Both the position numbers and the translations under genes were made by a program. From Kingdonia uniflora (Eukaryota; Streptophyta; Magnoliopsida; Ranunculales; Circaeasteraceae): a DNA stretch of 64,000 bases. Under the pieces are notes generated by a model. That model saw nothing but the letters and a program-made list of their open reading frames with translations, was not told the origin of the DNA and made no database searches. Position 1 is the first letter of the stretch. Each line of letters opens with the position of its first letter. Of this stretch, positions 45,181-57,227 are shown piece by piece. The stretch is from assembly GCA_014058105.1 (NCBI GenBank), contig JACGCM010002657.1, positions 496,001 to 560,000 on the forward strand, read 5' to 3'.

Positions 45181-45912
45181 ATCATCAAGGTCAGTATCTT
45201 TCTATACTTTTCTTGTATGCGAAGTGTTGCTTCATTTTTTTAATTAATGATTGAAACCCTTTGTAGATAGTAGTTGTGCATAGGTCACGGAGGAAGGAAT
45301 TTTAGTATAGAGTTGTATTTTTAGATAAATTTGGAAATATTATGTTTTTAGGGATTGTATTCGTTTGTGTTGTGGGTAAAATTGGAATGTGTATGATACA
45401 GATAATGTGTCGTATGGGGTATGGGAATACTGGGGCTTGAGGGCTTGCTCTAATTTGGGGGAATGTGGAGAGAGAACAAAATTTAAGTATCGTAAGTTTT
45501 ACGGCATAGTTTAGGAGATTTTTGAGAAAATGGCGTTGTAGGAAGTGGTGAGAGTATGGGTAAAGTATTTTGCTGGATGTACAACGTATATTGGTGGCTT
45601 TTGCGCTGGAGATATCATAATTTTCAAAAAAAAATTATGGAAGCTCCGTTCTGGCGGGAAACTGAAATATTTTCGAGAAGCTTTGCCTTGGGGAAATACT
45701 TCGGGATAAAGTGTAAGGGTAAAAAAGTCATTGTAAAATTGAAATAATATGATGTCGATGTTCGATTAAAATAATGTGGATGTTAGATGTAAATATCATG
45801 GAGAAGTAAAACTCGGCAAGTGATGTATACTTTAACAACTAAGAATATATAGTGTATAAGATATTATACTATGCAAACTTAAAAAGGGAATATGATTTTT
45901 AGGTTTATATAG

Positions 45913-46771
45913 ATGGCTAAACTAGTTTAAAATGCTAACTGCCCTGACGCAGACTCAGAAGAAATTTTTAAAAATGATGTCGATGTAGAACCGTTAATAA
46001 TGGATGTAACTTCTTACGTACAAGGGTTAGGTAGTGAGTTTAGAGTGCTGAAAAATAGTACAAAGGTTGCTCATCAGAATCAAGCAAATTTAAGGGTCAA
46101 GGTTGTCGAGGTTTATGATGAGGAGAGGACAGATACTGACATAGAATATGAGCCACAAAAAAGTGATTGGGAAGATTGTACTGGCGGAGGTAGAGAAGGA
46201 GGAGATGGGGAGGGAGAGATGGATTTTGTTGGGGAATGTTACAAGGACGCCCCATTAACAAATAAAATTTTGAGTTTTAAAAAGAAGTATGACATCCCAG
46301 AGGATGCGATGTCGGAGGAGTATCTTGGGGAGATGACAGACCAAGGGCTCCCAATGGATGGGATTCTCATACATCGAGAATAAATAAAAAGGGGTTGAAG
46401 TTGCCTCTTTGAGCTGAATAGAAGAAAATTTTAAATTTCTATGATGTTGCCCCTGGTCAGTTTAATCCAAATATATACGGCCTTTTATTGTTGTGGCCGT
46501 GATAAATGGTTATTTAGTGGAAAGAGGGGAGGAAGTGATATTTATGGATGACTTATCTATGTATTACACATTAATGAAAAATCCTCAGAAAGTGTGGTAT
46601 ATGTATTTAGCTAGAGTTCTTAAGAGACCACTCTTTTATGAGATGGTATCGATAGGGGGGCAGTATTTCGCAGATAAGATGCTGGTGTCAGGGAACTATG
46701 AGTTTGATCCCAAAGACCATGGGGAACCCTTGAAGAGCAAAAGTTTTTACTTAGGTTTGTATGAAACCTAG
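45913..46771 (+). pseudogene. Antisense extra gene of Tat copy 3, gypsy-type putative transposase-like part
   Basis: Open pieces begin MDVTSYVQGLGSEFRVLKNS, followed by an acidic Gly-rich stretch, then NKILSFKKKYDIPEDAMSEE and GLPMDGILIHRE. After a frame change come [31 protein letters not shown] and [19 protein letters not shown]. The KYxIPxD...GLPL...VLNFY...P.QxxPN order resembles the conserved domain of plant putative gypsy-type transposon proteins. It is the counterpart of exon 917-1724 but hardly alike in sequence. A stop after five codons at 45913 makes the true start unclear. Confidence 0.58.
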
Positions 46772-46849
46772 AATGTATATGTTGTCAAACTTTGTTTTAT
46801 TGCTTGATTGATGATGTTCTAACTCATGTTGTTTTTTGTGTAGCGTTAA

Positions 46850-48110
46850 AGGAGATCGGTATATAATTTTTAGTAAAGGAAAAGTTATATATTAAGAGAG
46901 CCAACTATTTTGGGTGCATTTATTCGCTAGTCGAATTCTAAAAGAAGGTCGAAGGTTTTTTTCAAGAGGCTGGGCTGAAGACAATCCGAACTAAGGTTGA
47001 TACGAAGATATTAGCAAAAAATAAGAGGGCTGTTAGGCCAAGTATTTACCTCGAGAACCCTACTCTAAGATGGTGTACAACTGACTCTACTACTGCGGAG
47101 GCAGAAACTCTTCTGACAGGGGTTTTTTGCGGAAAAGCAAAATGAAGAGAGCATCCAATTCTCCTCTGGCCCATACACAACCATCGAAGAGGTTGCTTCG
47201 CAAACCTCAAGTAAAGAGAAACGAGAAATTGGAAGGTTCAGGGTCGGTGACTGCCAATGTCTCATATGGTCGACCATCGAAGGTGGTTGTTGTTACGTAG
47301 TAGAGAGCTGCAGTGGGGAAGAAGGGTCCCCTTAACTTGTTAAAGTTGATGGTTGGAGGAACTTTTAACAGTTTAGAAAAGAAAACTAAGCGGATGATTG
47401 AGTCTTATGTGTCTGGGGTAAATTCTTTAGAAGGTTATCACACGATGAACTAGGTGAAGAATTTTCATGTTGTAACTCGTTTAATGACTTTGGTTCTATC
47501 ATCAAGATCTTATGTGTATGCTATAATATTGATTAAGAAGCTTCTTCTTGACGCCAAGCTTCAGATGCTTGGTGGTCAGAGCCTTCCAAATGAGCTCCTT
47601 GTCTCTAAAAACATTGAGAAGGAGCTCACCAAAGAAAAATACGAGTTGGTAAGAGAGAAGGAAGATCTGGAGGCCAAGCTGGAAAAGCTTAGGCTTGGTA
47701 CGATTAGAACGAAGGAAGCTGTTATTCGGAATACGAAGCAGATGTGTCCAGGGGAGAGGAGGAAGGAGATTTAAAAAATCAAGGCTGATCTGGCAAAGGG
47801 GAGGGAGGAGGCCTTGTCTTTGCAAAAGTCCACCTTCGAGGTTGATGTTCATAAGCTGCGAAGGTCAATGGATGTGGGGAAGATCGAGGAGCTAGTCCAA
47901 GCCAAAGAAGAAATTAATCGCCATCTTCTTGAGTCACTAAAGCAGATGACGTCCAGCTTTGCGACTCAATTCGAGGCTATGGAGGGGAGAAAAGACTTCT
48001 ACAATGATCTTGCCGCTGCTGCCAGTCTAATTTTCATGGATTCTAATACTAAGAATGAGGTGCCAGAGGCTAAAGCTTCGATGCCTATTGTGGCCGATGG
48101 TGATGTCTAG
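46850..48110 (+). pseudogene. Antisense extra gene of Tat copy 3, coiled-coil part
   Basis: It follows a possible acceptor TTTTTTGTGTAG. An acidic/basic linker leads to a long heptad region: LPNELLVSKNIEKELTKEKY, ELVREKEDLEAKLEKLRLG, then KSTFEVDVHKLRRSMDVGKI, EELVQAKEEINRHLLESLKQ and FEAMEGRKDFYNDLAAAASL, ending at TAG 48108-48110. It parallels the coiled-coil C terminus of the copy 1/2 gene. Breaks occur near 47454 and 47775. Confidence 0.58.
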
Positions 48111-48740
48111 GATGAAGTGCTCGATGCTCTGACTCATGGGTTACCCGTGAAGCTCCCTTCGCCAACTCTCCCCCCTGAGTAATAATGATTTAAGCAATTT
48201 TAATCTATGTTGCTAAAATATTTTTCTTTTGAAAGACCTTTGATGTACAAGTGGTCGATGGGACCGGTAAACTTTTAATTTGAAGTACACTTTTATAAAA
48301 AAAACTTAGTAAATATCTTATTGATGGCAATAATTTTTGTTATCGATAATTGAATATATCGATATCCAATATTGGAAATGAATTGCTCAAGTATAGGATT
48401 CGAGATGATAGAATGAGCTATAAGATATGAAATTGTAAGTGTGCCAAAATTCTGCCTTTTAGCAATTGGATTCTGGCTAGATAACAAAATAACCAATGAA
48501 GGATTGCCAGATGTCTGTCCTATATGGGATATATGGTCTTGACAAGACACAACAAGTCATTCCTTGTCGAATGTAGTAAAGATTACAGGAAATTGTTTCA
48601 TTAATTGGATATATATTTGTCGATGAAATGAAAATGAAGTTTTGACAAATACTTTGTAAGTTTTGTCAAAAGAAAGAACGCAGAATAAATGTTGTAATGA
48701 TTAAAAAGAAAATTCCTTTATTGATGATAAATGAAATAGA
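48111..48740. other. Spacer between extra gene and pol in Tat copy 3
   Basis: AT-rich, with no gene seen. Unlike copies 1 and 2 there is no obvious tandem array here. Confidence 0.5.
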
Positions 48741-51437
48741 ATACAGGTTTAATCTGTTGAACATCTTCAAAAGAGCTATATTCCGTAGGAACTCAAGTTG
48801 TACTTTGTTTTTAGTCATCAACAAGTAAGTGTAACTGTCTCCCTTGTCACTGATAATGATGGCCCTTCCCAATTTTTTGATAATTTACCATAATTTTTTT
48901 GTCAAGTGTTGTATTGAATTCGTTGAAGTACAAGATCATCGATGTCGAATGTACGTTTTTGCACTTTCTTGTTGTAGGTCTTTCCTAGGATGTCATAGTA
49001 TCGCCCTAAATTTGTAATTTCATGATCTCAAGTTTCTTCAATCTAATTCAGATTACAGTGAAGTCCAAGATCATTTTCTTCTTTTGTGATTTATCTTCGA
49101 GCAGTAGGGAGGTCAAGGTCGGAGGGGATTACTGCTTCAGTTAAAAAGGCCATCATAAATGAGGTACAACCTGTCGATGATCAAGGTGTGATCCTATAGG
49201 CGCATAACGCACTAAGTAGTTCTCCAGTCCATTTGCCCTTCTTGTCGTCGGGGCATTTCGTAATCCGGACTTGATACTTTTATTGATAGCTTCAACTTAG
49301 CCATTTCCTTAAGGATATTTAGGTGTCAAAGTAGTTAACTAAATTTTGTATTTGTTGAGGAAGTTGAGGAAGTTGAGGACTTTGCTGCTGATGAACTATG
49401 TCCGTTTATCGGATCTTATCATTTGTAGACAAAAAAATCTACTGATGATGTGCTCCTAGAGGAATTTAATGACTTTTCTTTTGTCTGTGTGATAGAGTCG
49501 TACAGCTTCAACCCACTTGGTGAAGTAATTCGTAGCGACAAAAATAGACCTCCAATTGCCTAACACTTGGTGGAAGGGACAAATGATGTCAATAACCCAT
49601 CTTTTGAATGGCGAAAAGACATTACTAAAATGTAAGTCAAGTGCTAGACGTTTTATGTCTTGGGCATGGATCTGCCATTTATAACACTTTCAAACAAAAT
49701 TTTCATATACTTGTTGCAACTTCAGCTAGTATAAACCCTGTATGAATGCTCATTGTACGAGCGACCATCCTGAAACATGTGCAACACAAAATCCTTCATG
49801 AAGTTCCCAAATTTTGACTTGAGCTTACTTTTGTGAGATACATTACATTAAAGGGCCTCCACCAGTAATGCGGTATTGGATTCTGCTCTGAACTTTGAAT
49901 TGGGGAGACTTTTCCAATAGAGATCGAGCATCCTCTTTATTTTTAGGGAGGGTATTACAGTTGAAATAAGTAAGGAATGGTTTTCCAATCTTTAAGATCT
50001 TCATCTTCGCTAACTTGAATTTGCATGGTATGATTTATATCGTGACTTGAATGTTGGATAACTTTAATCTCCAATGTTCTCTTCTCACTATCCTCGAGCA
50101 TGACGACGATGTAGGCTAGTGCATCTGCATGGCAGTTCTTGGATCGAGGTAGATAGGAAATTATTATTATCTTGAAAATTTTCATCTTTTCTTCGAGTAG
50201 TGCCGTGTAATCAACCATTTTTCCTGATATTTTAAATATTTTGCTATCATAGTTGGCCACAAACAGTGAATCTTTGTACACCGTTATTTCTTCCACTCCA
50301 AGTACCAATGCGAGATCTAGACCATGTAAGATAGCTTCATATTCTATTTCATTGTTTGTTGCATGGAACTTGAGTTTGATGGCGTTCCCAATTCAATGAT
50401 TGAAGGGTATTACTAGGTCGATGATAATTTTGGACCCTCATAGTCCAGCAGAGCCATCTGTAAATTATTATCATCCGATGTTTTTTGTCCAAGCGTCTGA
50501 TTCGGTAATTGAGTCATCTGTCAGTACTTGATCGAGCTCCTCCCATTCTGGGTCTTCTACGGGGAAGTCTACCAAAATGTCTGCCACTGCTAGCCCTTTG
50601 ACAGATATTTGTGGTTCGAGCGAAATAATGTATTCACCTAGGAATATAGACCATTGTTGGACCCTTTTGGACTTGTTTATTTTGGAAAGAACTAGTTTGT
50701 GGGATAATTTGGTGATAAGTTTGATGGGGTGTACCTGGAGGTAAGGTCAAATTTTTTAGGATGTATACACAGGAGCCATAAGCTATTTTTCAGTGGTGGT
50801 ATATCTTTTTTTTGTAGGCATGAGATTTTTAATGATGAAGTAAATGGGTTTTTCCACATCATTGTCTTCTAGAATAAGAATAGAACTGATTGAGTCATTT
50901 GTTGTTGATAAATACATTATTAATGATTCACCTTTAACAGGAGTACTCATGATAGGACAATGCCCCAATTATCTTTTAAGCTCTTAAAAAGCTAATTTGC
51001 ATTCTAGGGTCTGTATGATTTCCTTGGGTTATTTCTTTGTCGTCGGTGATGGGTTTCCCCAGAAAAGGAGGCAAAGATGTTTGCAACGATCAGAAGATTT
51101 TAAGATGAACTTGTGTAACGTGGCAACCTTTCTAGCAAGTTTCTGGATATCTTTTTTAGTTCGTGGTGATGACATGGCCATAAGTGCTTTGATTTACGCT
51201 GGATTAATTTCTATTTCTCTCTTGCTAACTAGATGGCCAATTTTTTTTTTAAATGCAACTTAAATTTGGTATTTCTCATGATTGAGCTTGATGCAGTATG
51301 TTTGAAGGATGTCGAAGATGGTTTGCAGAATGCTACAACGATTATCATATTTCAGGCTCTTAGAGATCATGTCATCGATGTATACTTCCATGATTTTGCC
51401 CAAGTAATCTTTGAGCATTTTTGTGACGAGCCACTGG
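48741..51437 (-). pseudogene. pol of Tat copy 3 (integrase, RNase H, truncated RT)
   Basis: From right to left on the minus strand: RT palm pieces (51000-51437) cut off at the copy 2 LTR; RNase H with PIMSTPVKGESLIMYLSTTN and KPIYFIIKNLMP (50783-50968); the second RNase H with ITVYKDSLFVANYDSKIF and YLPRSKNCHADALAYIV (49955-50308); integrase core relics; and a C-terminal part ending near TYLLMTKNKVQLEF (48830). Frames are broken throughout. Divergence from copies 1 and 2 is much larger than between those two. Confidence 0.78.
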
Positions 51438-51986
51438 TGTAATGGCCAAATTCTGTAAGCTCAAAATGGCCTAGAATTCGCTATCACACCAATGATCTTG
51501 TAAAGATATCTAATGGAGAATTAGAAATAAAGCAGGCAATTTTATCATGGAAAACCTCTGAATAAGGATTTTTGTGAAAGTTTCTTTATTACTTGTGGCG
51601 GATATCTTTTTTACAAGTGATCTCTAAAATATAGAAATTCTTTTAATCTTGGAACTAAGAAGTTGTATAATTTTTCTAGTCCCTGTCTCTTTTGTAACTT
51701 TTCATTTATATAGGCTTTTTCTGCAGCTCTTCATCGTGTTGGAGTACGTTTTCTGAATAATGTTGTTGGTGGCAGTTGACTGAATAACTGACGAGTTTGT
51801 GGGAGACTTATGTTTTTTACTGGATAAGGTTTTTCTGATTAAGTTAGGCCCACGTTCTTGACCAGTTCGTGGGGTAGGTTGGAATGTTGACTGGGAAAAT
51901 ATGTTATAAATGCGTAAGTCTGAGATAGAGGTAATTCGAACTAGGTGAGCTTGAATTTGGGCAAGATCAAGAGATAGGCCCCTATA
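51438..51986 (-). repeat. 3' LTR of Tat copy 2 (549 bp)
   Basis: It runs from TGTAATGGCCAAATT to GGCCCCTATA (terminal CA decayed to TA). It aligns throughout with 9878-10445. Confidence 0.87.
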
Positions 51987-52000
51987 ATCGCCCCCTCGCA
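51987..52000 (-). other. Polypurine tract of Tat copy 2
   Basis: The minus strand reads GCGAGGGGGCGAT directly before the 3' LTR. Confidence 0.65.
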
Positions 52001-53636
52001 ACCGAAGTCACAGGTGGCTTTGGTTGAGAAATGACTAGCTTGTAATGTGGTTTGAAAGTTTTTGTAAAGTGGGCAATAATAATGACGGTTTTGGAAATGA
52101 CGTGTATATAATAAGGATGTTGATGATGATGTATGTGACGGTAATGATATGAAAAGTTACGTCCATAATGAATAACGACGCCTGGTAAAACGTACCTACA
52201 CATTAAATGTAAGGTTATTTAAATGATACCTGTATTGGTTTGAAAGCAGAGTACGCTTGCTATTATGTGAAATTCCTTAAAAAACTTTGCCAATGGTGAA
52301 AACTTATACTATGGTCCATGAAGAGAGGATTGCATCCAAAATACAGAGGTTCAAGTTGAAATACTTTGGTGGCCAATCATTGGAGATGTTCATACCCACT
52401 CCTATTTCTTCGATGTAATATGGTTTGTCGGAAGATGAAGCGATTGAAGCTGAGGAAGAATTCTACTGCAAGTGGATGTTTCATGTTGTCCTTTTGACAA
52501 GCGAGGACCATTGGGCCTATCCCTGTACTCTTGCGGAAGACAGGGTTAGGGCTTTGTATGCAGCGATAGGCGTAAGTGCGGGGTAGTTATGCTGATTTCT
52601 AGCATCATCATTGATTTTAAGGCCGAGCCCTTTTAATTTCTACCAACTCTTTGGTGGTGGTGGTTTAAGAGGAGGGGGTGGTGTTAGTGGAGGAGGGCAG
52701 CAACCAGTGGTAGTCTACTTTTACATTTCTATCACATTTTGGCGCTCAGGAGACCTCTAGTTCAAGAATTTGGTTGCACTGAGTTTACTGCTTGCATAGT
52801 TTCCGTTTGAAGTTTGCCTTGGCTTCAACCAAGCTCATGCGAGAGAATTTTATTGTTGGTCCCAATTTCTGCTTTGCATCGAGGTGAAAGAACACTGAAG
52901 CTAAAAGAAGTGGAGGAGTTGATGCGGCAAAATACCTGAATAACCTGTGACTTTCAAAAATAGGGAAAAACTTATTATTTGTAAAGTACCTGGAGTTTGG
53001 CTCTGGATGGATAATATTTTTGTAGTATACCTGAGATCGATGTACTAAAAAACTTGTTATCTATAAAATTGTATGTAATGTTCTCGATATGAATAAATAA
53101 TTGTCATGCAATTACTATTGTTATGTAGATAGAAAACATCTCTTAGAATCGAACTAAATTGTGTAGGATGTGTAAAATAAATAGGAGTTTATGAATATTG
53201 GAAATACTGTTGTAGTGATGCTCGAACTGAGATAAATATTTGCTGACAATGACGTTATGATATAAGTACAATTTTGTTGTGTGTTTAAACACGTAAGGGT
53301 GAGAGAAATTATAGGAAACATGTAATTGTGAAAATTCGAGTTGCCACAGGTCGATAGAATTTTAGCTCTTAGAAAAATAAGCTCATTCTGATAAATAATA
53401 TAATGCAGGACTGGAGTGAAGGGATAAGTCAAATAATCTATTTCAAGATTCTAAGGTTTTATGTTACGAGATTCAAGGTGAAAATCGTGTTTTAAGGGGA
53501 AAGTGTATGAAAAATGTATAAATAAAGGCAGGATGATTTGTGACAAAAATGGAGAAGAGATCAGGATGGAACAAACTCGATCTCAGGGGATTCGTCATGC
53601 TGCGGAAGGATAATTTTCTATAAAGACTGCTGCAGT
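52001..53636 (+). other. Region upstream of the antisense gene in Tat copy 2
   Basis: No clear gene. A broken plus-strand reading near 52290-52590 contains FKLKYFGGQSLEMFIPTP and EEEFYCKWMFHVV, possibly a first exon of the antisense gene. The rest is AT-rich and may hold its promoter. Copy 1 cannot help because this part is outside the window. Confidence 0.4.
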
Positions 53637-53861
53637 GTGGGGGACAGGATTTTTGGTGTGTTTGGTTATGATGTTGAGCTTCCAGTGAGGGAGTGTCAGC
53701 TCGATGGATTTGATGTAAGGTGTAGGGAACTTGAGTATGCTCGTAATTTCTATGAGGTATGGTTTTGGGAACTGGTGAGGGACCCGATAGATCGAGAAGT
53801 GATGGTTGGTTTAATTGCAAAGGTTGAGATCAAATTCGAAGATCTGAGGGTTGATGACTAA
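53637..53861 (+). CDS. Antisense gene of Tat copy 2, first clear ORF
   Basis: The 74-codon ORF contains FGVFGYDVELPVRECQLDGF, RELEYARNFYEVWFWELVRD and DREVMVGLIAKVEIKFEDL. Its 3' end aligns with bases 1-63 of copy 1. It is acidic, compact and without a known domain. The start may lie further upstream in a different exon. The open frame in an otherwise decayed element is notable, but short. Confidence 0.5.
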   Translation: MGDRIFGVFGYDVELPVRECQLDGFDVRCRELEYARNFYEVWFWELVRDPIDREVMVGLIAKVEIKFEDLRVDD

Positions 53862-54184
53862 TGTGATTCGATGATGTCACTAGTCATTAAGGTTTTTCTA
53901 GATGTTGTATAAAGTGTTTATCATAAATAAATATAAGTTGGTTGAATGTAACAGAAAAGATGTAAGTCAATCGGATCCTTTATAGTTGCAAATGCCATTT
54001 TAAGACTGTTTTGGCAAATAATTTTTGAATAATTTTGAAAATTTTCTCAGTTTTGAAAAGGACATCAATTATTATAAGTATGATAAATACGGACAAAGAA
54101 ACAAAAATGAGGAAATACATAACCTTCTAGTTTTGTTTTGCAGGTAAAGCTGTAGAAATTTGATATCGTACAGAGTGAGTCATC

Positions 54185-54617
54185 ATGAGTGTAGGAAGGT
54201 CAGGAAAAGATATAGAAATAGGTGAGAAAAATATGTTAAAAAATTTGGGGAGGTGTAATGATGGAAAGTCAGTTTTGTTAAAAAAGTCCAAGACGTCTGA
54301 CATGGATAGTGGAAAGGACACCTTAGTTCCAAAACCGAGGATTGGTGTGCGAGGCACAATAACTGCCAGCCACTGGAGATATAAAGGATAAATAGTGCTT
54401 CTTCATCACCAATAAATTATTTTATAACTTCTAAAAATTTTGAAAGCACACTGAGAGAGAGGCAAAAAATCTGCTGGGGATTTGACAAAAAGATATCTGA
54501 AGGTGATCAACGGTTGAAGAGGGCGAAAGATACTGGATCACGTAGGTGGCGATACAGCAGCGTCGTGAGGGAAGGATTTGGTGCTACTGTTGATTCTCAT
54601 TCGGACACTGAAGGTTA
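54185..54617 (+). pseudogene. Antisense gene of Tat copy 2, second ORF
   Basis: Sister of 373-820: MSVGRSGKDIEIGEKNML, then after a frame change FDKKISEGDQRLKRAKDTGS and RRWRYSSVVREGFGATVDSH, ending SDTEG before a stop. The basic centre could bind nucleic acid (inference). Confidence 0.5.
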
Positions 54618-54804
54618 ATAGAGACGTACGCAGCATGTATATTTATGGAAATCATAATCGTATTGTTTAAGCAAATCTTAAAAAACAACTATCAAATACA
54701 ATCTATGTAATTTTGACATATTTACAGAATATACTAAAGGTATATATTATCCGTAAATGGTCGATATATACGAAATAATGATAGCTACCTTAACTTGTAT
54801 GTAG

Positions 54805-55596
54805 GTCGAGTGTGAGAGGCATATGTGTAGGGTTGAAAATCTGCCTGTAGAGATTGTTGTTGAGATGGGTAGTTTATCTGTTAACGAGGTGTCGGCCTCC
54901 GGTCGGATGACTGATTCTGATAGTGAGGTGAAAGTACGATTAAAACAACTTTCGGGTTTTCCTGGAAAATTGATATCCTATCGTCCTGGTTCTGATGCCT
55001 TTCGAGAATTTTGTAAGGCTAAAGCCACCATAGGAGGGAAGTGGGGTAACTCTGTAGAATATGTCGGTATACAGTTTTGGAGTTGTACGGTGGTGGCGGG
55101 GGAAAAGTATTTCTATTTGTTGGCTGACTTGAAAGATGAAAAATGAGATTGGGGTATAGTTGAATTGATCTCGTTTGAATACTTTGATAGGGATGTCCAG
55201 AGTGACCTCCAAAAAGTTTTTTATGTTACCTGTCTCAATTAGAGTACGGGTTGAGTCTTCCCTTTACCAATTTGGCAAAGGGGATTATGAACGCAATAGG
55301 GGCATGTCCTATTCAATTGAACGGGAATATGTAGGAGGTTATAACCGTGTGTGATTATCTGAACGAAAAGTGGGAAAAAGAGGGGAAAGTGAGGAGGATA
55401 ACCCCTGAGGACGTTTTGTAGTTTTATGGGGCAAAGAAAAATAAGGCCAGTGGTGGGTCATATTTCTTGCGTCGCTTCTTTGATCAGAATTCAGTAGGTC
55501 AAACTTGGAATGACAACGTCATATGGGTGAAGGGTAATTGCCTTCAGAGAGATGACGAAGAACCTTTGGACCTTTAGTTTAGAACTATAAAACAAA
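54805..55596 (+). pseudogene. Antisense gene of Tat copy 2, gypsy-type putative transposase-like exon
   Basis: Sister of 917-1724, with the same acceptor (TGTATGTAG) and donor (GTAAGTATAG). The first half (54823-55146) is open: LPVEIVVEMGSLSVNEVSAS, KQLSGFPGKLISYRPGSDAF, REFCKAKATIGGKWGN. The second half carries LPFTNLAK, NGN-EVITVCD and GNCLQRDDEEPLDL in changed frames, with TAG in place of the Trp of NGNMW. Confidence 0.65.
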
Positions 55597-55679
55597 GTAA
55601 GTATAGCTATGCATAGATAAAATTATTGTTATATTTTAACTGATACCTTTAATTGATAATAAAATGTTGTCCATGGCAG

Positions 55680-56240
55680 GTGTGATGTCCCAAGTAGAGA
55701 GGAAAGTGTTATAGTTGGACGAAGTTGCGGTGGAGGAGGCTGAGCTCGAATTTGTGCGAGAAGGACTCAGCCTCAGTATAAAGAAGAGGGTTAATGGTAG
55801 GTCGGAGAAGGTTCGAAAAGCTCAGTCGACCAGGTCGATGGCGGGTGCTGACGAAGGGAAAAAGCCAACAACTGGCGGGGAAGGTCGAACAAATTTGCCT
55901 AAAACCCCTGGAATAGACAGTTCAGTTCAGCCGGAACCCCTTAAGTTGAGCAAAATAACTAAAAATATATGAAAAAATGGATGCTAAAGGATTTGCTGGC
56001 CTCTGGTACCACTGGAAGTTGTGAGGTCGCAAAAGAGAAAAGAGAAGGGTTGAACCTTTAGGGGAGACAGGGGAAAAGGTCGCTGAGGGGCGATCTGCTG
56101 CGGTGGATGATCTTAAAGAGGTCGAGGAAAGGGCCAGGTTGGCGGCTCTCAATGGAGAGGAAGATACTAGCACAATGGTTATCTTATATTATGTGAAAGA
56201 GTTATCTAATGCAGTTCGAGAAAATCACTGAGATCGATTT
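55680..56240 (+). pseudogene. Antisense gene of Tat copy 2, middle exon
   Basis: Sister of 1808-2360 after a CATGGCAG acceptor. It has DEVAVEEAELEFVREGLSLS, a Lys/Arg/Gly-rich stretch, and in another frame EGRSAAVDDLKEVEERARLA. Early TAG and later shifts break it. Confidence 0.5.
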
Positions 56241-56252
56241 TATGTTTTGCAG

Positions 56253-56657
56253 GTTGCTCGCTTAGTTAAGGGGACTTGGCTCGGCATTGTGGAGGAAAAA
56301 TCTAAGCTAAAGAAGGGAAAGATCGAGCTGGAGAAAAAACTAGCTCGAGCAAAAACTGATGCTCTGAAGGAAGTAAAGCAGCTGGATGCCCAGAAGGCTT
56401 CCCATACCGTGGCCATTGGTCAGCTGCAGGTGGATAAGATGGTGGAGGAGCGTGATAGGCTGGGGTACCACTTGATGCTGAAGGGCTATTCCGAGGAGGA
56501 GGTGGATGCCATTAAGGCAGGCACCTATGTTGAGGAGGGAGACGATGAAGAAGTGAAAGTGGTTGGGGTTGTGGATGGTCTGGACGGTGTCTCCCACCAA
56601 ATGGTACTTGACAATAAAGGGGATGTCACCGAACTCCCTGAGAGTGATAATGAAAAG
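56253..56657 (+). pseudogene. Antisense gene of Tat copy 2, coiled-coil exon (open)
   Basis: Between TTTTGCAG and AAAAG/GTAGGG the exon is open throughout: VARLVKGTWLGIVEEKSKLK, KIELEKKLARAKTDALKEVK, VEERDRLGYHLMLKGYSEEE. It lacks the two stops that copy 1 has at its 5' end, so copy 2 is the better preserved version. Confidence 0.62.
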
Positions 56658-56763
56658 GTAGGGTAGAGCTTTCCTCTCGTATGAATGTTAGTAAACTGTT
56701 GAATTGTGTATAGGAAAAAGACTTATGTAGGCTGACTTTGTTTTTTTTATAAACTTTTTGTAG

Positions 56764-56865
56764 GTACTTAGAGAAATGAGTCTCAAAATAAAAGATCTAG
56801 AGACTGGGCTTGCGAGGGAAAAAAAGATCTCTACAGCCTTGCTGTCTGCGCAAGCGGAGCTGCAG
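56764..56865 (+). pseudogene. Antisense gene of Tat copy 2, 102-nt exon (open)
   Basis: 34 codons between TTTTTGTAG and CTGCAG/GTTAGATC, the same length and phase as 2897-2998. It ends LLSAQAELQ. Confidence 0.68.
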
Positions 56866-57227
56866 GTTAGATCGGAAAAGGTCTTTTGACTTGTATATTA
56901 TATAGAAATTAAGCTACCAAGTAAATAGGATGTAGATGTAGATTGAAAAATCTGTTATCATTTATAAGAAAATAGCACTAATGTAGTAAATAGAAAAATA
57001 AATCCAACGCTCTATATACAAAGTAGCATAGCGAAAAGTATGTACCTTAGATTTTGCAATATACCTCATGAAGTGTTTATCTGATAGTGTACCCCGATGA
57101 AATAGGAGTCCAAAAGTATTTGCACATCGCAGATGATAAAAAATTTAATTTAGAACTGTAACGTATATATATATGCATATTTATGGCATCTTGAATTGAA
57201 CTGTATTAAAATCATTATATTATCCAG

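Larger units (their letters stand above)
45181..51437 (-). mobile_element. Older Tat element, copy 3 (both LTRs missing)
   Basis: Pol on the minus strand (48740-51437) lies beside an antisense extra gene on the plus strand (45913-48110), the same layout as copies 1 and 2 but strongly diverged. It stops inside the RT where copy 2's LTR begins at 51438. The left border is not defined; 45181-45912 has no gene I can support. Confidence 0.72.

Noticed and set aside
47502..47852. 116-codon minus-strand ORF
   Set aside because: Shadow of the plus-strand coiled coil of Tat copy 3; Leu-rich only because Lys/Glu heptads read that way in reverse.
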